Shown here: positions 38,841 through 48,539 of the stretch, in pieces | How positions within the stretch are numbered: position 1 is the stretch's first letter | How the letters are laid out: every line of letters starts with the position of its first letter | Assembly: GCA_963834725.1 (NCBI GenBank) | Contig: CAWICN010000001.1 | Span: 558,001-622,000 of the forward strand | Length of the DNA stretch: 64,000 nucleotides | Source of the DNA: PALSA-693 sp963834725 | Lineage (GTDB): Bacteria > Actinomycetota > Acidimicrobiia > Acidimicrobiales > Palsa-688 | Direction: 5' to 3' | Notes under the pieces: model-generated | Seen by the model: the letters and a program-made list of their open reading frames with translations, nothing else | Told to the model about the DNA's origin: nothing | Databases searched by the model: none | Made by a program: the position numbers and the translations under genes

Positions 38841-40652
38841 CTAAGGCGGCGGCGGCACGACGCGCAGGTGCAGCTCGGCCAGTTGATGGTCGGCTACCGC
38901 GCTGGGGGCCCCCATGAGCAGATCACGGGCGGTCTGGTTGAGCGGGAAGGCGATCACCTCCCGAAGGTTGGCCTGATCTTCCAGCAGCATCAGGATGCGG
39001 TCGAAGCCAGGGGCGATGCCGGCGTGCGGCGGCGGGCCGTAGTGGAAGGCGTTCCACAGGGCAGGAAACGACTGCCGGATCCGCTCCGGGCCGTAGCCGG
39101 CGATCGCAAACGCAGCCTCCATCACCTCGGGAAGATGGTTGCGCACCGCGCCGGACGACAGTTCCATTCCGTTGCACACCAGGTCGTACTGATACGCCAC
39201 CACGTCGCCGGGATCGAGCGACTGCAACGCGGCGAGGCCGCCTTGCGGCATCGAAAACGGGTTGTGAGAGAAGCCCCATTCGCCGGTCGCCTCGTCCCGC
39301 TCGAACATCGGGAAGTCCACCACCCAGCAGAACGACAGCACCTCCGGATCCGCCAACCCCAGCTCCCGACCGAGCGCAGTTCGCAGCTCGCCCAGAACCC
39401 CGGCGGCCGCCAAGCGTGGCCCGACTGCCACCAGGAGGGCATCGCCAGGAAGGGCCCCGGCCGCGGCCGACAGGACCGCCACCTCCTCCGGAGTCAGCTT
39501 CCTCGCCAGCGATCCCCGCACTTCGCCCGACGGATCGAGCTGGAGATAGGCCCCCGTGGCCCGGGCCCGTCCCGCTGCGGCGACGAACTCGTCGAACCAC
39601 CGCCGAGGGCGCCCCGCCGCTTCGGGGGCTCGAAGGACCCTGATGACGTGGTCTGCGGCCGGTGCGCCCGTAAACATCGGCAGCTCCGTCCGTCCCCCGA
39701 GCTGATCGGTCACGTCGCCGATCTCGAGGTCGAAACGGAGATCGGGCTTGTCGGTGCCGAAACGATCAATGGCCTCCGCGAACGGCAGGCGGGGAAAGAC
39801 CGCCGGCGACTGCTTGGCCGAGCATTCCTTCACGATCCGCCCCATCAGCAGCTCGACCTCGGCGAACACGTCCTCCTGGGTGGCGAACGCCATCTCAAGG
39901 TCGATCTGATAGAACTCTCCGGGGCTGCGATCAGCGCGCGACGCCTCGTCACGAAAGCACGGGGCGATCTGGAAGTACCGCTCCACCCCTCCGACCATTA
40001 ACAGCTGCTTGAACTGCTGCGGAGCCTGGGGAAGGGCGTAGAACTCGCCGGCATAGATCCGGCTGGGTACCAGGAAGTCCCGCGCCCCTTCCGGCGAGGA
40101 CGCCGTGAGCACCGGGGTCTGCACCTCGAGAAAGCCCCGCTCGGCAAGGTGGGTCCGTACCACTTGGGCGAGTCTGGCCCGGGCGGCCATCCGTTCGGCC
40201 AGCGGCTCCCGGCGCAGATCGAGGTATCGGTAGCGCAGACGGGCCTCCTCGCCGACGTCCATGTCGCGCTCCACCGGAAACGGCAGCACGTCGGCGGCCG
40301 AAAGCACTTCGGCCGAGGCCACCACGACCTCGACCTCGCCGGTCGCCAGCCTGGGGTTGACGGTTTCCGCCGGCCTCGCGACCACCTCGCCCGCGACGGC
40401 AATCACGCTCTCCACCCGCAGGTGGGTGAGCGTCTCGAAGGCGGCCTGCTCGGGATGGGCGACCAGTTGCACCAGCCCGCCTGCCTCGACGCCACCGGCG
40501 TCGCGCAGGTCCAGGAACAGCAGACCGCCGTGGTCCCGCTTGGCTGCCACCCAGCCCGCCAGCCGAACCGTCCGGCCCACGTCGTCGAAACGCAACGACC
40601 CACCACGGGCGTCGCGGTACCGGTTGACGGCCAGCGGGCGTGAGTCCTTCAT
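38841..40652 (-). CDS. aspS: Aspartate-tRNA ligase
   Basis: A 603-residue class II synthetase. ATG 40652 gives MKDSRPLAVNRYRDARGGSL with the anticodon-binding OB fold, then RYRYLDLRREPLAERMAAR, the flipping-loop/motif 2 region CFRDEASRADRSPGEFYQIDLEM and motif 3 HAGIAPGFDRILMLL. The bacterial GAD insertion is present. Residue 41 in GWVAAKRDHGG is His, where discriminating enzymes such as that of E. coli have Leu. In characterised cases this marks a non-discriminating enzyme that also charges tRNA-Asn for GatCAB. The much longer reading frame running to 43076 is antisense to acnA and rejected. Confidence 0.95.
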   Translation of the reverse strand: MKDSRPLAVNRYRDARGGSLRFDDVGRTVRLAGWVAAKRDHGGLLFLDLRDAGGVEAGGLVQLVAHPEQAAFETLTHLRVESVIAVAGEVVARPAETVNPRLATGEVEVVVASAEVLSAADVLPFPVERDMDVGEEARLRYRYLDLRREPLAERMAARARLAQVVRTHLAERGFLEVQTPVLTASSPEGARDFLVPSRIYAGEFYALPQAPQQFKQLLMVGGVERYFQIAPCFRDEASRADRSPGEFYQIDLEMAFATQEDVFAEVELLMGRIVKECSAKQSPAVFPRLPFAEAIDRFGTDKPDLRFDLEIGDVTDQLGGRTELPMFTGAPAADHVIRVLRAPEAAGRPRRWFDEFVAAAGRARATGAYLQLDPSGEVRGSLARKLTPEEVAVLSAAAGALPGDALLVAVGPRLAAAGVLGELRTALGRELGLADPEVLSFCWVVDFPMFERDEATGEWGFSHNPFSMPQGGLAALQSLDPGDVVAYQYDLVCNGMELSSGAVRNHLPEVMEAAFAIAGYGPERIRQSFPALWNAFHYGPPPHAGIAPGFDRILMLLEDQANLREVIAFPLNQTARDLLMGAPSAVADHQLAELHLRVVPPPP

Positions 40653-40799
40653 GACGGTTGAAGAGGCATGACGACTGACGAGGCTAGCAACCGGCGTCCT
40701 CCAGCCCTGAGGGGTTGACGACCGGTACGGACGGTGGACCACTTCCGCCCCTCTTTCCCCAAGAGGACGGGAAGAGCGGTCGCGCGCCAGACTGGAGCC

Positions 40800-43487
40800 A
40801 TGGCGACCAATAGCAATAGTTTCGGGGCGCGAGCAGACCTCTCGGTCGGCGGGCGTGGCTACCAGATCTTCCGGCTCGACCGGCTGCCCGACGCGGCCCG
40901 ACTGCCCTACTCCCTCAAGGTCCTCCTCGAAAACATGCTCCGCCACGAGGACGGCATCACGGTCAGGCCCGCCGACATCGAGGCCCTGGCCGGCTGGGAC
41001 GCCAACGCCGAGCCAGACATCGAGATCGCCTTCGCGCCCGCCCGCATCCTCATGCAGGACTTCACAGGTGTGCCGGCTGTGGTCGACCTGGCTGCCATGC
41101 GCGACGCCATGGTCGACCTCGGGGGCGACCCTGCCACCGTCAACCCCCTCATTCCCGCCGAACTGGTCATCGACCATTCGATCATCGCCGACGTGTACGG
41201 CGTGCCCGACGCCTTCGTCAAGAACGCCGAACTGGAGTTCCAACGCAACGAGGAGCGGTACCGCTTCCTGCGATGGGGACAGGGCGCCTTCGACACCCTT
41301 CGGGTCGTCCCGCCCAACACCGGCATCTGCCACCAGGTGAACCTGGAGTACCTGGCCCGGGTCGTGTTCACATCGGAGGCCACCTCCGACGGACCCGGCG
41401 AGGCCTACCCGGACACGCTGCTCGGCACCGATTCCCACACCACGATGATCAACGGACTGGGCGTCCTCGGCTGGGGCGTCGGCGGCATCGAAGCGGAGGC
41501 GGCCATGCTGGGTCAGCCCGTTTCCATGCTGATCCCCCGGGTGGTCGGCTTCCAGCTCACCGGTTCCTTGCCCGAGGGGTCCACCGCCACCGACCTGGTG
41601 CTGACGGTGACGGAAATGCTGCGTCGCCATGGTGTGGTCGGCAAGTTTGTGGAGTTCTACGGAGAGGGCGTAGCGGCGGTGCCGCTCGCCAACCGGGCCA
41701 CCATCGGCAACATGTCCCCCGAGTACGGCTCCACGTGCGCCATCTTTCCGATCGACGCCGAGACCCTGCGCTACCTGGAGCTCACCGGCCGGTCGCCGGA
41801 ACGCATCGCCCTCGTCGAGGCCTACGCCAAGGAGCAGGGACTCTGGCACGACCCGTCCCATCAGGCGGACTATTCCGAACGGCTCAGCCTCGATCTGTCC
41901 ACCGTGGTGCCGTCCCTCGCCGGCCCGACTCGCCCTCAGGACCGGGTTCGCCTGGACGAGGCGCGGGAGTCGTTCCGGGTGGCACTGCCGAAGCTTCTGG
42001 GGAAAGACGGCGACAGGACGCGCCCTACGAACCCCACGGCGGTCACGCTGGACGACGGGGCCAGCTTCGAGCTGGATCACGGGCACGTCGTCATCGCCGC
42101 CATCACGTCCTGCACCAACACGTCGAACCCCTCGGTGATGATCGCCGCCGGCCTGCTCGCCCGCCACGCGGTCGAGAAGGGGCTGGCGGCCAAGCCCTGG
42201 GTGAAGACCACACTGGCCCCCGGCTCGAAGGTCGTCATGGACTACTACGAGCGGGCGGGGCTCACCCCCTACCTCGAGAAGCTGGGCTTCGACCTGGTGG
42301 GGTTCGGCTGCACCACCTGCATCGGCAACAGTGGGCCGCTGCTCCCCCCCATCTCTGAGGCGGTGGCGTCGGGAGACCTGGCCGTGGTGTCGGTCCTGTC
42401 GGGTAACCGCAACTTCGAAGGCCGCATCAGCCCCGACGTCCGTATGAACTACCTCGCCTCCCCGCCGCTCGTGGTCGCCTACGCCCTGGCCGGCTCCATG
42501 GACGTCGACCTCGTCAACGATCCGCTCGGTGCCGGCGCTGACGGCCAGCCGGTCTACCTGCGCGACATCTGGCCCTCGCCGGACGAGGTGGCGCAGGCGA
42601 TGGGGTCGTCGATCGAGTCGGAGATGTTCAGGTCGTCCTATGACTCGGTCTACGACGGCGACGAGCGCTGGCAGCACCTTGACATCCCGACCGGCGATGC
42701 GTACGAGTGGGACCCGCGATCGACCTACGTGCGCCAACCCCCGTACTTCGATGGCATGAACATGACACCGGCTCCACTGGCCGACGTCCGCGGCGCCCGG
42801 GTGCTGGCCCGGCTGGGTGACAGCATCACCACCGACCACATCTCGCCCGCCGGCAACATCCGCCGGGACGGCCCGGCCGGGCGATGGCTCATCGACGGGG
42901 GGGTCGAGCCCAAGGACTTCAACCAGTACGGAGCCCGACGAGGCAACCACGAGGTCATGATCCGGGGCACGTTCGCCAACATCCGCCTCCGCAACCAGCT
43001 GGCGCCCGGGACCGAAGGTGGGGTGACCCGCCATCTGCCCGACGGCGAGCAGATGTCGATCTACGACGCCGCGCAACGGTATCAGGGTGACGGGGTGCCG
43101 CTCCTGATCCTTGCGGGCAAGGAGTACGGGTCGGGTTCGTCACGCGACTGGGCCGCCAAGGGGACCGCCCTGCTCGGGGTGCGCGCCGTGCTGGCCGAGA
43201 GCTTCGAGCGCATCCACCGCTCCAACCTGGTGGGAATGGGCATCCTGCCCTTGCAATTCAACGGCGGCGACACCGCCGCCTCGCTGGGGATCACCGGTGA
43301 GGAGGTGTTCGACATCACCGGACTCGAGGGGCTGGCCGATGATGCGCCGCTGCCGGACTCGCTGACGGTGACGGCGGACGGGCGGACCTTCTCGGCCGTC
43401 CTGCGCATCGACACGCCGAAGGAGGAGGAGTACTTCCGCCACGGCGGGATCCTGCTCTATGTGCTGCGCCAGCTGCGAGGGCGCTAG
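40800..43487 (+). CDS. acnA: Aconitate hydratase A
   Basis: An 895-residue aconitase interconverting citrate and isocitrate in the TCA cycle. ATG 40800 follows GGAG (40796-ish). QDFTGVPAVVDLAAMRDAM, VIDHSI, GTDSHTTMINGLGVLGWGVGG, SCTNTSNPSVMIAAG (first cluster Cys), GFGCTTCIGNSGPL (two further [4Fe-4S] ligands) and KEYGSGSSRDWAAKG are all present. Domain order and length are those of AcnA/IRP1-type enzymes, which can also bind RNA when the cluster is lost. It diverges from aspS across 147 bp. Confidence 0.96.
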   Translation: MATNSNSFGARADLSVGGRGYQIFRLDRLPDAARLPYSLKVLLENMLRHEDGITVRPADIEALAGWDANAEPDIEIAFAPARILMQDFTGVPAVVDLAAMRDAMVDLGGDPATVNPLIPAELVIDHSIIADVYGVPDAFVKNAELEFQRNEERYRFLRWGQGAFDTLRVVPPNTGICHQVNLEYLARVVFTSEATSDGPGEAYPDTLLGTDSHTTMINGLGVLGWGVGGIEAEAAMLGQPVSMLIPRVVGFQLTGSLPEGSTATDLVLTVTEMLRRHGVVGKFVEFYGEGVAAVPLANRATIGNMSPEYGSTCAIFPIDAETLRYLELTGRSPERIALVEAYAKEQGLWHDPSHQADYSERLSLDLSTVVPSLAGPTRPQDRVRLDEARESFRVALPKLLGKDGDRTRPTNPTAVTLDDGASFELDHGHVVIAAITSCTNTSNPSVMIAAGLLARHAVEKGLAAKPWVKTTLAPGSKVVMDYYERAGLTPYLEKLGFDLVGFGCTTCIGNSGPLLPPISEAVASGDLAVVSVLSGNRNFEGRISPDVRMNYLASPPLVVAYALAGSMDVDLVNDPLGAGADGQPVYLRDIWPSPDEVAQAMGSSIESEMFRSSYDSVYDGDERWQHLDIPTGDAYEWDPRSTYVRQPPYFDGMNMTPAPLADVRGARVLARLGDSITTDHISPAGNIRRDGPAGRWLIDGGVEPKDFNQYGARRGNHEVMIRGTFANIRLRNQLAPGTEGGVTRHLPDGEQMSIYDAAQRYQGDGVPLLILAGKEYGSGSSRDWAAKGTALLGVRAVLAESFERIHRSNLVGMGILPLQFNGGDTAASLGITGEEVFDITGLEGLADDAPLPDSLTVTADGRTFSAVLRIDTPKEEEYFRHGGILLYVLRQLRGR

Positions 43488-43838
43488 GGGCTCGGTACCG
43501 CGGGCCGGACGTCGCCGCTCGCCGGCGCCGGTGCCGGCGCCCTGTAACCTGCCACCCCGCGCCCGCCGCCCTGCCACCCTCCACCCCGCGCCCGCCGCCC
43601 TGCCACCCGCCACCCGCCGCCCCGCCTCCCGGTGCTCGCCCCGCATTTCTCTGTCGCGATCGCTGCCCTTCCAGGATTCTCTGAAGCGCGGCCCGCTTCG
43701 ATTGGGTGCCGTTCGCGACAGAGAACCGGCGGCGCCCCTCGTTTGGGCGCAATTCGCTTCAGAGAATCCCCGGCGAAATATCGTCGCCAGAAGCTTCCCG
43801 AGGTGACGAACCCACCCAGCGTGGTGGGTTCGTTCGGT
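43488..43838. other. 351-bp intergenic region rich in repeats
   Basis: The first 150 bp are a low-complexity C-rich tract (GCGCCCGCCGCCCTGCCACCC repeats) following acnA. The rest carries two pairs of long inverted repeats at 43647-43769, described separately. No gene is supported. Confidence 0.6.
43647..43769. repeat. Two interleaved perfect inverted repeats
   Basis: Arm a TTCTCTGTCGCGA (43647-43659) pairs perfectly with 43713-43725. Arm b GGATTCTCTGAAGCG (43674-43688) pairs perfectly with 43755-43769. Their order is a-b-a'-b', so both stems together would be a pseudoknot. Arms share a TTCTCTG core, suggesting duplication followed by paired change. Confidence 0.75.
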
Positions 43839-44750
43839 TCAGGCCATGGGGGCGTGAAGGCCACGTCCCGGGTCGAGGTTGGCAGCCACCATGGCGTCGA
43901 GGGTCTCGAGCATGGCGCGAGCCGGTGCGCTCGGGCGACCTCGGCGACGCACCACGACACCCACTCGCCGAGGCGGTAGGCCGGCGACACTTACCCGGGC
44001 AAAGCCGCTCATCGCTTCGACCGCTCCAGTGGCCGGAAGGATTGCCGGCCCGTATCCCTGCAGGGTGAGTGAGGCGATGAGACGGACCCCGTCGAGCTCG
44101 GCGCGGGGCTTCAAGGCGATGCCCGCGGTTCGGCAGGCTTCGTCGATCTCCTCCCTGAAGGTGGTGCCAGGCGCCGGGAGGAGCAGCTCGAAGCCGTCCA
44201 GATCTTTGAGCGGGAGCTGCCCGCGTCCGGCGAACACGTGGTCGCTCGGGACGACCAGCAAGAGGTCCTCGTCGAACAAGGGTCGTTCCACGAGATCGGG
44301 GCTGCTTTGCGGCAGGTTGACGATGGCGGCATCGAGAGAACCGGATGCCAGGTGCGGTTCGAGGGTTGCTGAGGTGCCGTCACTGACCACGAGGCGGACC
44401 TTCGGGTGGGCGCGATCCATCCCGTCGAGAAGGAGGGGTGCCAGCCAGCGGGCGGTCGTCCCGATCATCCCGATCCGGGCTGTCCCGACGACTTCGTGGC
44501 GGAGGGCGGCGACATCGGCGACGGCGGCCTCCAGTTCGGCGGCCACGCGGCGGCCGCGTTCGACGACGGCCAGTCCCTCCTCGGTGAGCTGGCTGCCGTG
44601 ACGATCGACGAGCTGCACCCCGAGCTCGCGCTCGAGCCGGGCCACATGGCTTGACACGTTCGACTGGACGGTCTGAAGCGCGGCGGCCGCGGCAGAGAAG
44701 CTGCCATGGTCAGCGATGGCAATGAGCGCCTGTAGCTGGCGGAAATCCAT
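43839..44750 (-). CDS. LysR-family transcriptional regulator
   Basis: A 303-residue regulator. ATG 44750 gives DFRQLQALIAIADHGSFSAA, the winged-HTH start, with VQSNVSSHVARLERELGVQL as recognition helix region. The C-terminal LysR substrate-binding domain has GTARIGMIGTTARWLAPLLL, VRLVVSDGTSATLEPHLASG and LKDLDGFELLLPAPGTTFRE. The co-inducer is unknown. It is divergent from the HAD-IB/PlsC gene 111 bp away, making that gene its likely target. Confidence 0.9.
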   Translation of the reverse strand: MDFRQLQALIAIADHGSFSAAAAALQTVQSNVSSHVARLERELGVQLVDRHGSQLTEEGLAVVERGRRVAAELEAAVADVAALRHEVVGTARIGMIGTTARWLAPLLLDGMDRAHPKVRLVVSDGTSATLEPHLASGSLDAAIVNLPQSSPDLVERPLFDEDLLLVVPSDHVFAGRGQLPLKDLDGFELLLPAPGTTFREEIDEACRTAGIALKPRAELDGVRLIASLTLQGYGPAILPATGAVEAMSGFARVSVAGLPPRRVGVVVRRRGRPSAPARAMLETLDAMVAANLDPGRGLHAPMA

Positions 44751-44860
44751 CAGCACTACAGATATCACAGTTGGGTCGGAACGGTTCGACAGATCGGGGG
44801 CCGTAGGCTCACAGCCGGACATGGTCCCGGGCGGGCTCGAAAGGGGTAGGGTCCCGGGGC

Positions 44861-46229
44861 GTGGCCGGAGCCGCGGCGACCTTCGACCTGGACCGGACCC
44901 TCTTGCGGGGCTCCAGTACACCGGCGCTCAGCCAGGCCCTGCTGATGCGGGTATACAACGTGTTCAGCGAGGGCCTGCCGTCGATGGCGACCGCCCGAGC
45001 GGCGGCCCTGGCGGCGCGAGGCTGGCCGAGACCCACCTGGCGGAGGAGGCAGCCGCCGAGCAGCTGGAGGAACAGATCCTCCCCCTACGTTCCGGCCTTG
45101 CTCGACTCCCACCGCGAGGCTGGCCGGGTGCTCGTACTGGCGACGACCACCCCTTCCCACCTGGTCGAGCCGCTGGCCCAACGGCTCGGATTCGATCATG
45201 TCATCGCCACCCGCTATGCCACCTACGTCGACCAGGAGCGTGTCGAGCGCTACCGCGGCACCATCACTGGAGGCTTCGTCTGGGCAGTCGGGAAGCTGCA
45301 GGCCGTGCGGCAAGGGGCGAAGACCGAAGACATCGCGCTCGGCCGGAGCTGGGCCTACTCGGACAGTGTGCACGACCTTCCGCTCCTTGGTGCCGTCGGG
45401 CGTGCCGCGGCGGTCAATCCCGACTTCGGCTTGCAGGCCGCCGCCCTCCTGGCCCGCTGGCCCGTCGTCTATCTGGACGCGCCTCCGGGGGTTCCGAAAG
45501 TGCTCGGGGCCGAGCCGATGGACGCGCTCCGATTGCTCTCGCAGTGGACCCCCTTCCCCTTTGCCCGCTTCGACATTGCCGGCACTGAGCACATCCCCTC
45601 GCGGGGGACCGGCCATCGTCGCCGCCAACCACCGCAGCTGCTTCGATGTTTCTGCCTATGTGCTCACGGTGTTCGAGGGTGGTCGCAACCCGAGGGGTTT
45701 GGCCAAAAAGGAGATGTTCGACGCCCCTGCCGTCGGCACCCTGGTGCGGGCGTCGGGAGCCATCTGCGTCGATCGAGAGCGGTCCGGCCGCGCCGGCTAC
45801 GAGGCCGCCGAGCAGGCGTTGCGCAGCGGCGAGCTGATCATCATCGCTCCGCAGGGGACGATCCCGCAGGGGGAGGCCTTCTTCGATCCGGGCCTTCGCG
45901 GCAAGTCCGGGGTGGCCCGCCTGGCCGCTGCCACCGGAGCGCCTGTGATCCCCCTGGGTGTATGGGGTACGGAGACGGTGTGGCCGAGGTCGTCGAGGCT
46001 GCCGAATGTCATCAACGTGGTTCATCCCCCAACTGTTCGGATACGGGTAGGTCCGCGCGTTCAAGGACCCACTGGCACAGACTTTGAGGGTGACACAGAA
46101 AAGATCATGGCTGCCATCACCGAACTGCTCCCCGCGGAAGCACACCTCCGGCGCATACCGACCGCCGAAGAGCTCGTCCGGACGATGCCCCCGGACGCAG
46201 CCTCGACCGGTGAGCGGGTAGCGCCGTGA
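44861..46229 (+). pseudogene. HAD-IB phosphatase/PlsC acyltransferase fusion with three frameshifts
   Basis: GTG 44861 starts VAGAAATFDLDRTLLRGSST, a HAD-IB phosphatase with motif DxDxT and AYSDSVHDLPLL. A PlsC acyltransferase follows: PAIVAANHRSCFDVSAY (NHxxxxD) and IIIAPQGTIPQGE. Family members make phosphatidic acid from lysophosphatidate and carry a phosphatase on the same chain. The frame shifts near 45020 (a G lost in GG/GGG; restored peptide LAETHLAEEAAAEQLEEQIL), back near 45081 (C5 for C4), and again near 45598 (G5 for G4; HIPSRGGPAIVAANH). All three are homopolymer indels. Sequencing error is likely, but true decay is possible. Confidence 0.75.
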
Positions 46230-47437
46230 GCGACGAGGAAATCACGGATGGCGACGTCCGTACCGGGTCCAGCGAACCCTGGCTGATCACCAGTCCACCC
46301 CCGCCGCCCCCGCCGGCCGGGGCGCAGCCCCCCGAGGCAGGCCCACCGGTGAGCCGCACACCCGTGGAGGAGACAGCCCGCCTGCCAGCGGTGGATCCAT
46401 CTGCCTTCGAGGTCCCACCGGTAGCAGCGGGATCGCCTGAGGTCCCCCCGTCGACCGACGCGACGGCGGTGACGCCGGCGGTTGAGCCGTCCCCGGCTGA
46501 GGTCCCGGCGGCGGTTGAGTCGTTTCCGGCTGAGGTCCCGGCAGCGGTTGAGGCGGCGGTGGAGCCGTCCCCGGCTGAGGTCCCGGCGGCGGTTGAGCCG
46601 TCCTCACCCGACGATCGGGCACCGGTCTCCGAGCTGGCGCCGGAGCCAGAGACCACGCCGTTCCCCGTTTTCGGCACTGCGACCCCCGTGGCCGAGGTGG
46701 ATCCGGCGTTGGCAGACGCCCCAGCCCTGCCAGGCGCAGGGGCTGGGGCTCCAGCCGCGGCTGTGACGTCGGCGGCGGGGGAGCCGGGGGAGCCGGGGTC
46801 GGCGGAGTCGGGGTCGGCGGAGTCGGCCCCCGACGCAGGTACCGCAGACGCACCCGCCGGCGGCCAAGACTGGTCCTTGCGCCGCGCCGCCGCCGCGGTC
46901 GCCGGGACGGCGGCCGCCAGGGCCGCGATCACGGAGTTGCGTGAGCAGTCGGCATGGGTGCTCGGTGCGGCCGCCATACTGGTCGCGTTCGCGCTGGCCT
47001 GGCTGATGGGGATCCTGCAGGCCTTCCAGCATGGCCAGGGCTACGGCGCCCGCGACCGCGTTCTGGTGTTCTTTGAGCCGGCGACGCTGAGCTGGGCCCT
47101 GGCGATCCTTCTGGCCCTGACGTTGATCACCATCGCGCGGAAGTTCGAAGCGGCGCCCTCCCGAAGCGCCCGCCTGCACGAGGTGGTGCCCGCCGGGCTG
47201 TTCCTTGCCGGGGCAGCGGTGATGGGGTCGTCGGTGGTCGGTATCCTCGTCGAGCTCAGCAACTTCGGCAACGGAATCGACGCCGCCTTTGCCGGTCTGC
47301 TCAAGTATGTGGCTGTCCTTCTGATAGGAACCGCGGCTACCTGGTGGGCGTTCCTCGAGTTGAAAGCCCGCCGGGAGGAGAGCAAACCGTCAGGCCGATG
47401 GCGCCCCGATTCAGAACGGCCGGCGCCACCGACCTGA
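46226..47437 (+). CDS. Membrane protein with long Pro/Glu-rich N-terminus
   Basis: A 403-residue protein. GTG 46226 overlaps the preceding stop as GTGA. Residues 1-200 are disordered, Pro/Glu/Ala/Val-rich, with repeats of EPSPAEVPAAVE. Residues about 235-385 hold four hydrophobic segments: VLGAAAILVAFALAWLMGIL, LSWALAILLALTLITIA, PAGLFLAGAAVMGSSVVGIL and GLLKYVAVLLIGTAATWWAF. I do not recognise the family. Translational coupling to the HAD-IB/PlsC gene suggests a role in lipid or envelope metabolism. Confidence 0.75.
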   Translation: MSDEEITDGDVRTGSSEPWLITSPPPPPPPAGAQPPEAGPPVSRTPVEETARLPAVDPSAFEVPPVAAGSPEVPPSTDATAVTPAVEPSPAEVPAAVESFPAEVPAAVEAAVEPSPAEVPAAVEPSSPDDRAPVSELAPEPETTPFPVFGTATPVAEVDPALADAPALPGAGAGAPAAAVTSAAGEPGEPGSAESGSAESAPDAGTADAPAGGQDWSLRRAAAAVAGTAAARAAITELREQSAWVLGAAAILVAFALAWLMGILQAFQHGQGYGARDRVLVFFEPATLSWALAILLALTLITIARKFEAAPSRSARLHEVVPAGLFLAGAAVMGSSVVGILVELSNFGNGIDAAFAGLLKYVAVLLIGTAATWWAFLELKARREESKPSGRWRPDSERPAPPT

Positions 47438-47476
47438 CGAAGGTCGCGTGAGTCGGGGAGGCGCAGACCACTCCTC

Positions 47477-48472
47477 TTACCAGCGCGGCCAGCCGTTGGT
47501 TCCGCCGTGCCGACCCCGGCGGCCCGTCGCCGGGGGCGACGCCCCCAACGCCCATGTTCGCCGCCACGCTCCGGCTTGCGGGCCTGTCAACGAAGGCGTT
47601 GTGCGTCTGGCCGCCCGCCTTCTTGCCGTCCACCAATCGGTGGTTCGTTCGTCGGCGAGGGCAGCGATGGCCGCTTCTAGCTCCGCGGCGAGCTGGCGCG
47701 GGTCGCCTCCCTCCCGGGATCGGAGCGGGTGGCCGAAGGTGACGTACGTGGCACCCGGATGCAGCCGGTTGGACCCTTTGGCCAGTATCCGCCGGGTTCC
47801 CTCGACATGCACGGGCACGATCGGCCGCCCCGTGCGGACTCCCAGCCAGGCCGCTCCGGCGCGATGCGGCTGTCCCCACCCATCCTGGCTGCGACCACCC
47901 TCGGGAAAGATGAGCAGGCTCCAGCCGTCTGCGAGCAAGGCTGCCACCCGGTTGGCGGAATCGCGGCTGACCCGCTGACGCTCGATCGGTACGGCGTTGA
48001 TGAGAAAGGCGAAGCTGATGGCCTTGAGCCGGGAGTCGAAGAAATAGTCGGCCGCGCCGGCCACAAACATGTGGTGGCGCCACCGGTCGGGAATCACCGA
48101 CAGGAGCAGCGGCGCATCCAGATGGCTGGCGTGGTTGGCGGCAAAGATCACGGGCTGGTCGAGATGGGCGATGCGGTCCAGCCCGTCCACTCGCGGCGTA
48201 GCGAGCAACTGGACGACGGGCCGGGAGACCAGCTCCGATACCAGCGCCCGCCCGACCCGGGCGGGGTAACGACGAGCCCATTCGGTGTCGTAGTCCATGC
48301 CCAGCTTGCGCTCCACCGGCGGACGGGGAACGCCACCGGGCCAGTTTGGCCGGGCCAGGGGGAACGAGGACGAGGGACGCCAGGTCCGCAGCCGCGTGCG
48401 CAACGCCAGGCTCGAAGCGTTGACCGGCAGCCGGCGGCGGGGAGGAGCGGCGCCTGGGAGTTCCTCGGTCAT
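47477..48472 (-). CDS. PlsC-family lysophospholipid acyltransferase
   Basis: A 331-residue acyltransferase. ATG 48472 is chosen over the longer frame because it begins TEELPGAAPPRRRLPV near a ribosome site (CGAGAGA). Catalytic motif NHASHLDAP (His/Asp), LIFPEGGRSQDGW (glycerophosphate-binding) and GRPIVPVHVEGTRRIL are present. A hydrophobic segment precedes them. The last 30 residues are Arg-rich and atypical. It is the final gene of the FAR-HAD-ADH-LarA operon, 67 bp after the LarA-like stop, and would acylate the pathway's glycerol backbone or alcohol product. Confidence 0.87.
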   Translation of the reverse strand: MTEELPGAAPPRRRLPVNASSLALRTRLRTWRPSSSFPLARPNWPGGVPRPPVERKLGMDYDTEWARRYPARVGRALVSELVSRPVVQLLATPRVDGLDRIAHLDQPVIFAANHASHLDAPLLLSVIPDRWRHHMFVAGAADYFFDSRLKAISFAFLINAVPIERQRVSRDSANRVAALLADGWSLLIFPEGGRSQDGWGQPHRAGAAWLGVRTGRPIVPVHVEGTRRILAKGSNRLHPGATYVTFGHPLRSREGGDPRQLAAELEAAIAALADERTTDWWTARRRAARRTTPSLTGPQAGAWRRTWALGASPPATGRRGRHGGTNGWPRW

Positions 48473-48539
48473 TTGGTGGTCCAGATCTCTCGCGAAAGGA
48501 GAAATGAAAGACGCGTACGAGCAGTTGAGACTTCGACCA

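Noticed and set aside
40653..43076. An 800-codon minus-strand extension of the aspS frame
   Set aside because: It is antisense to acnA throughout, with low-complexity translation. aspS has a family-like start at 40652.
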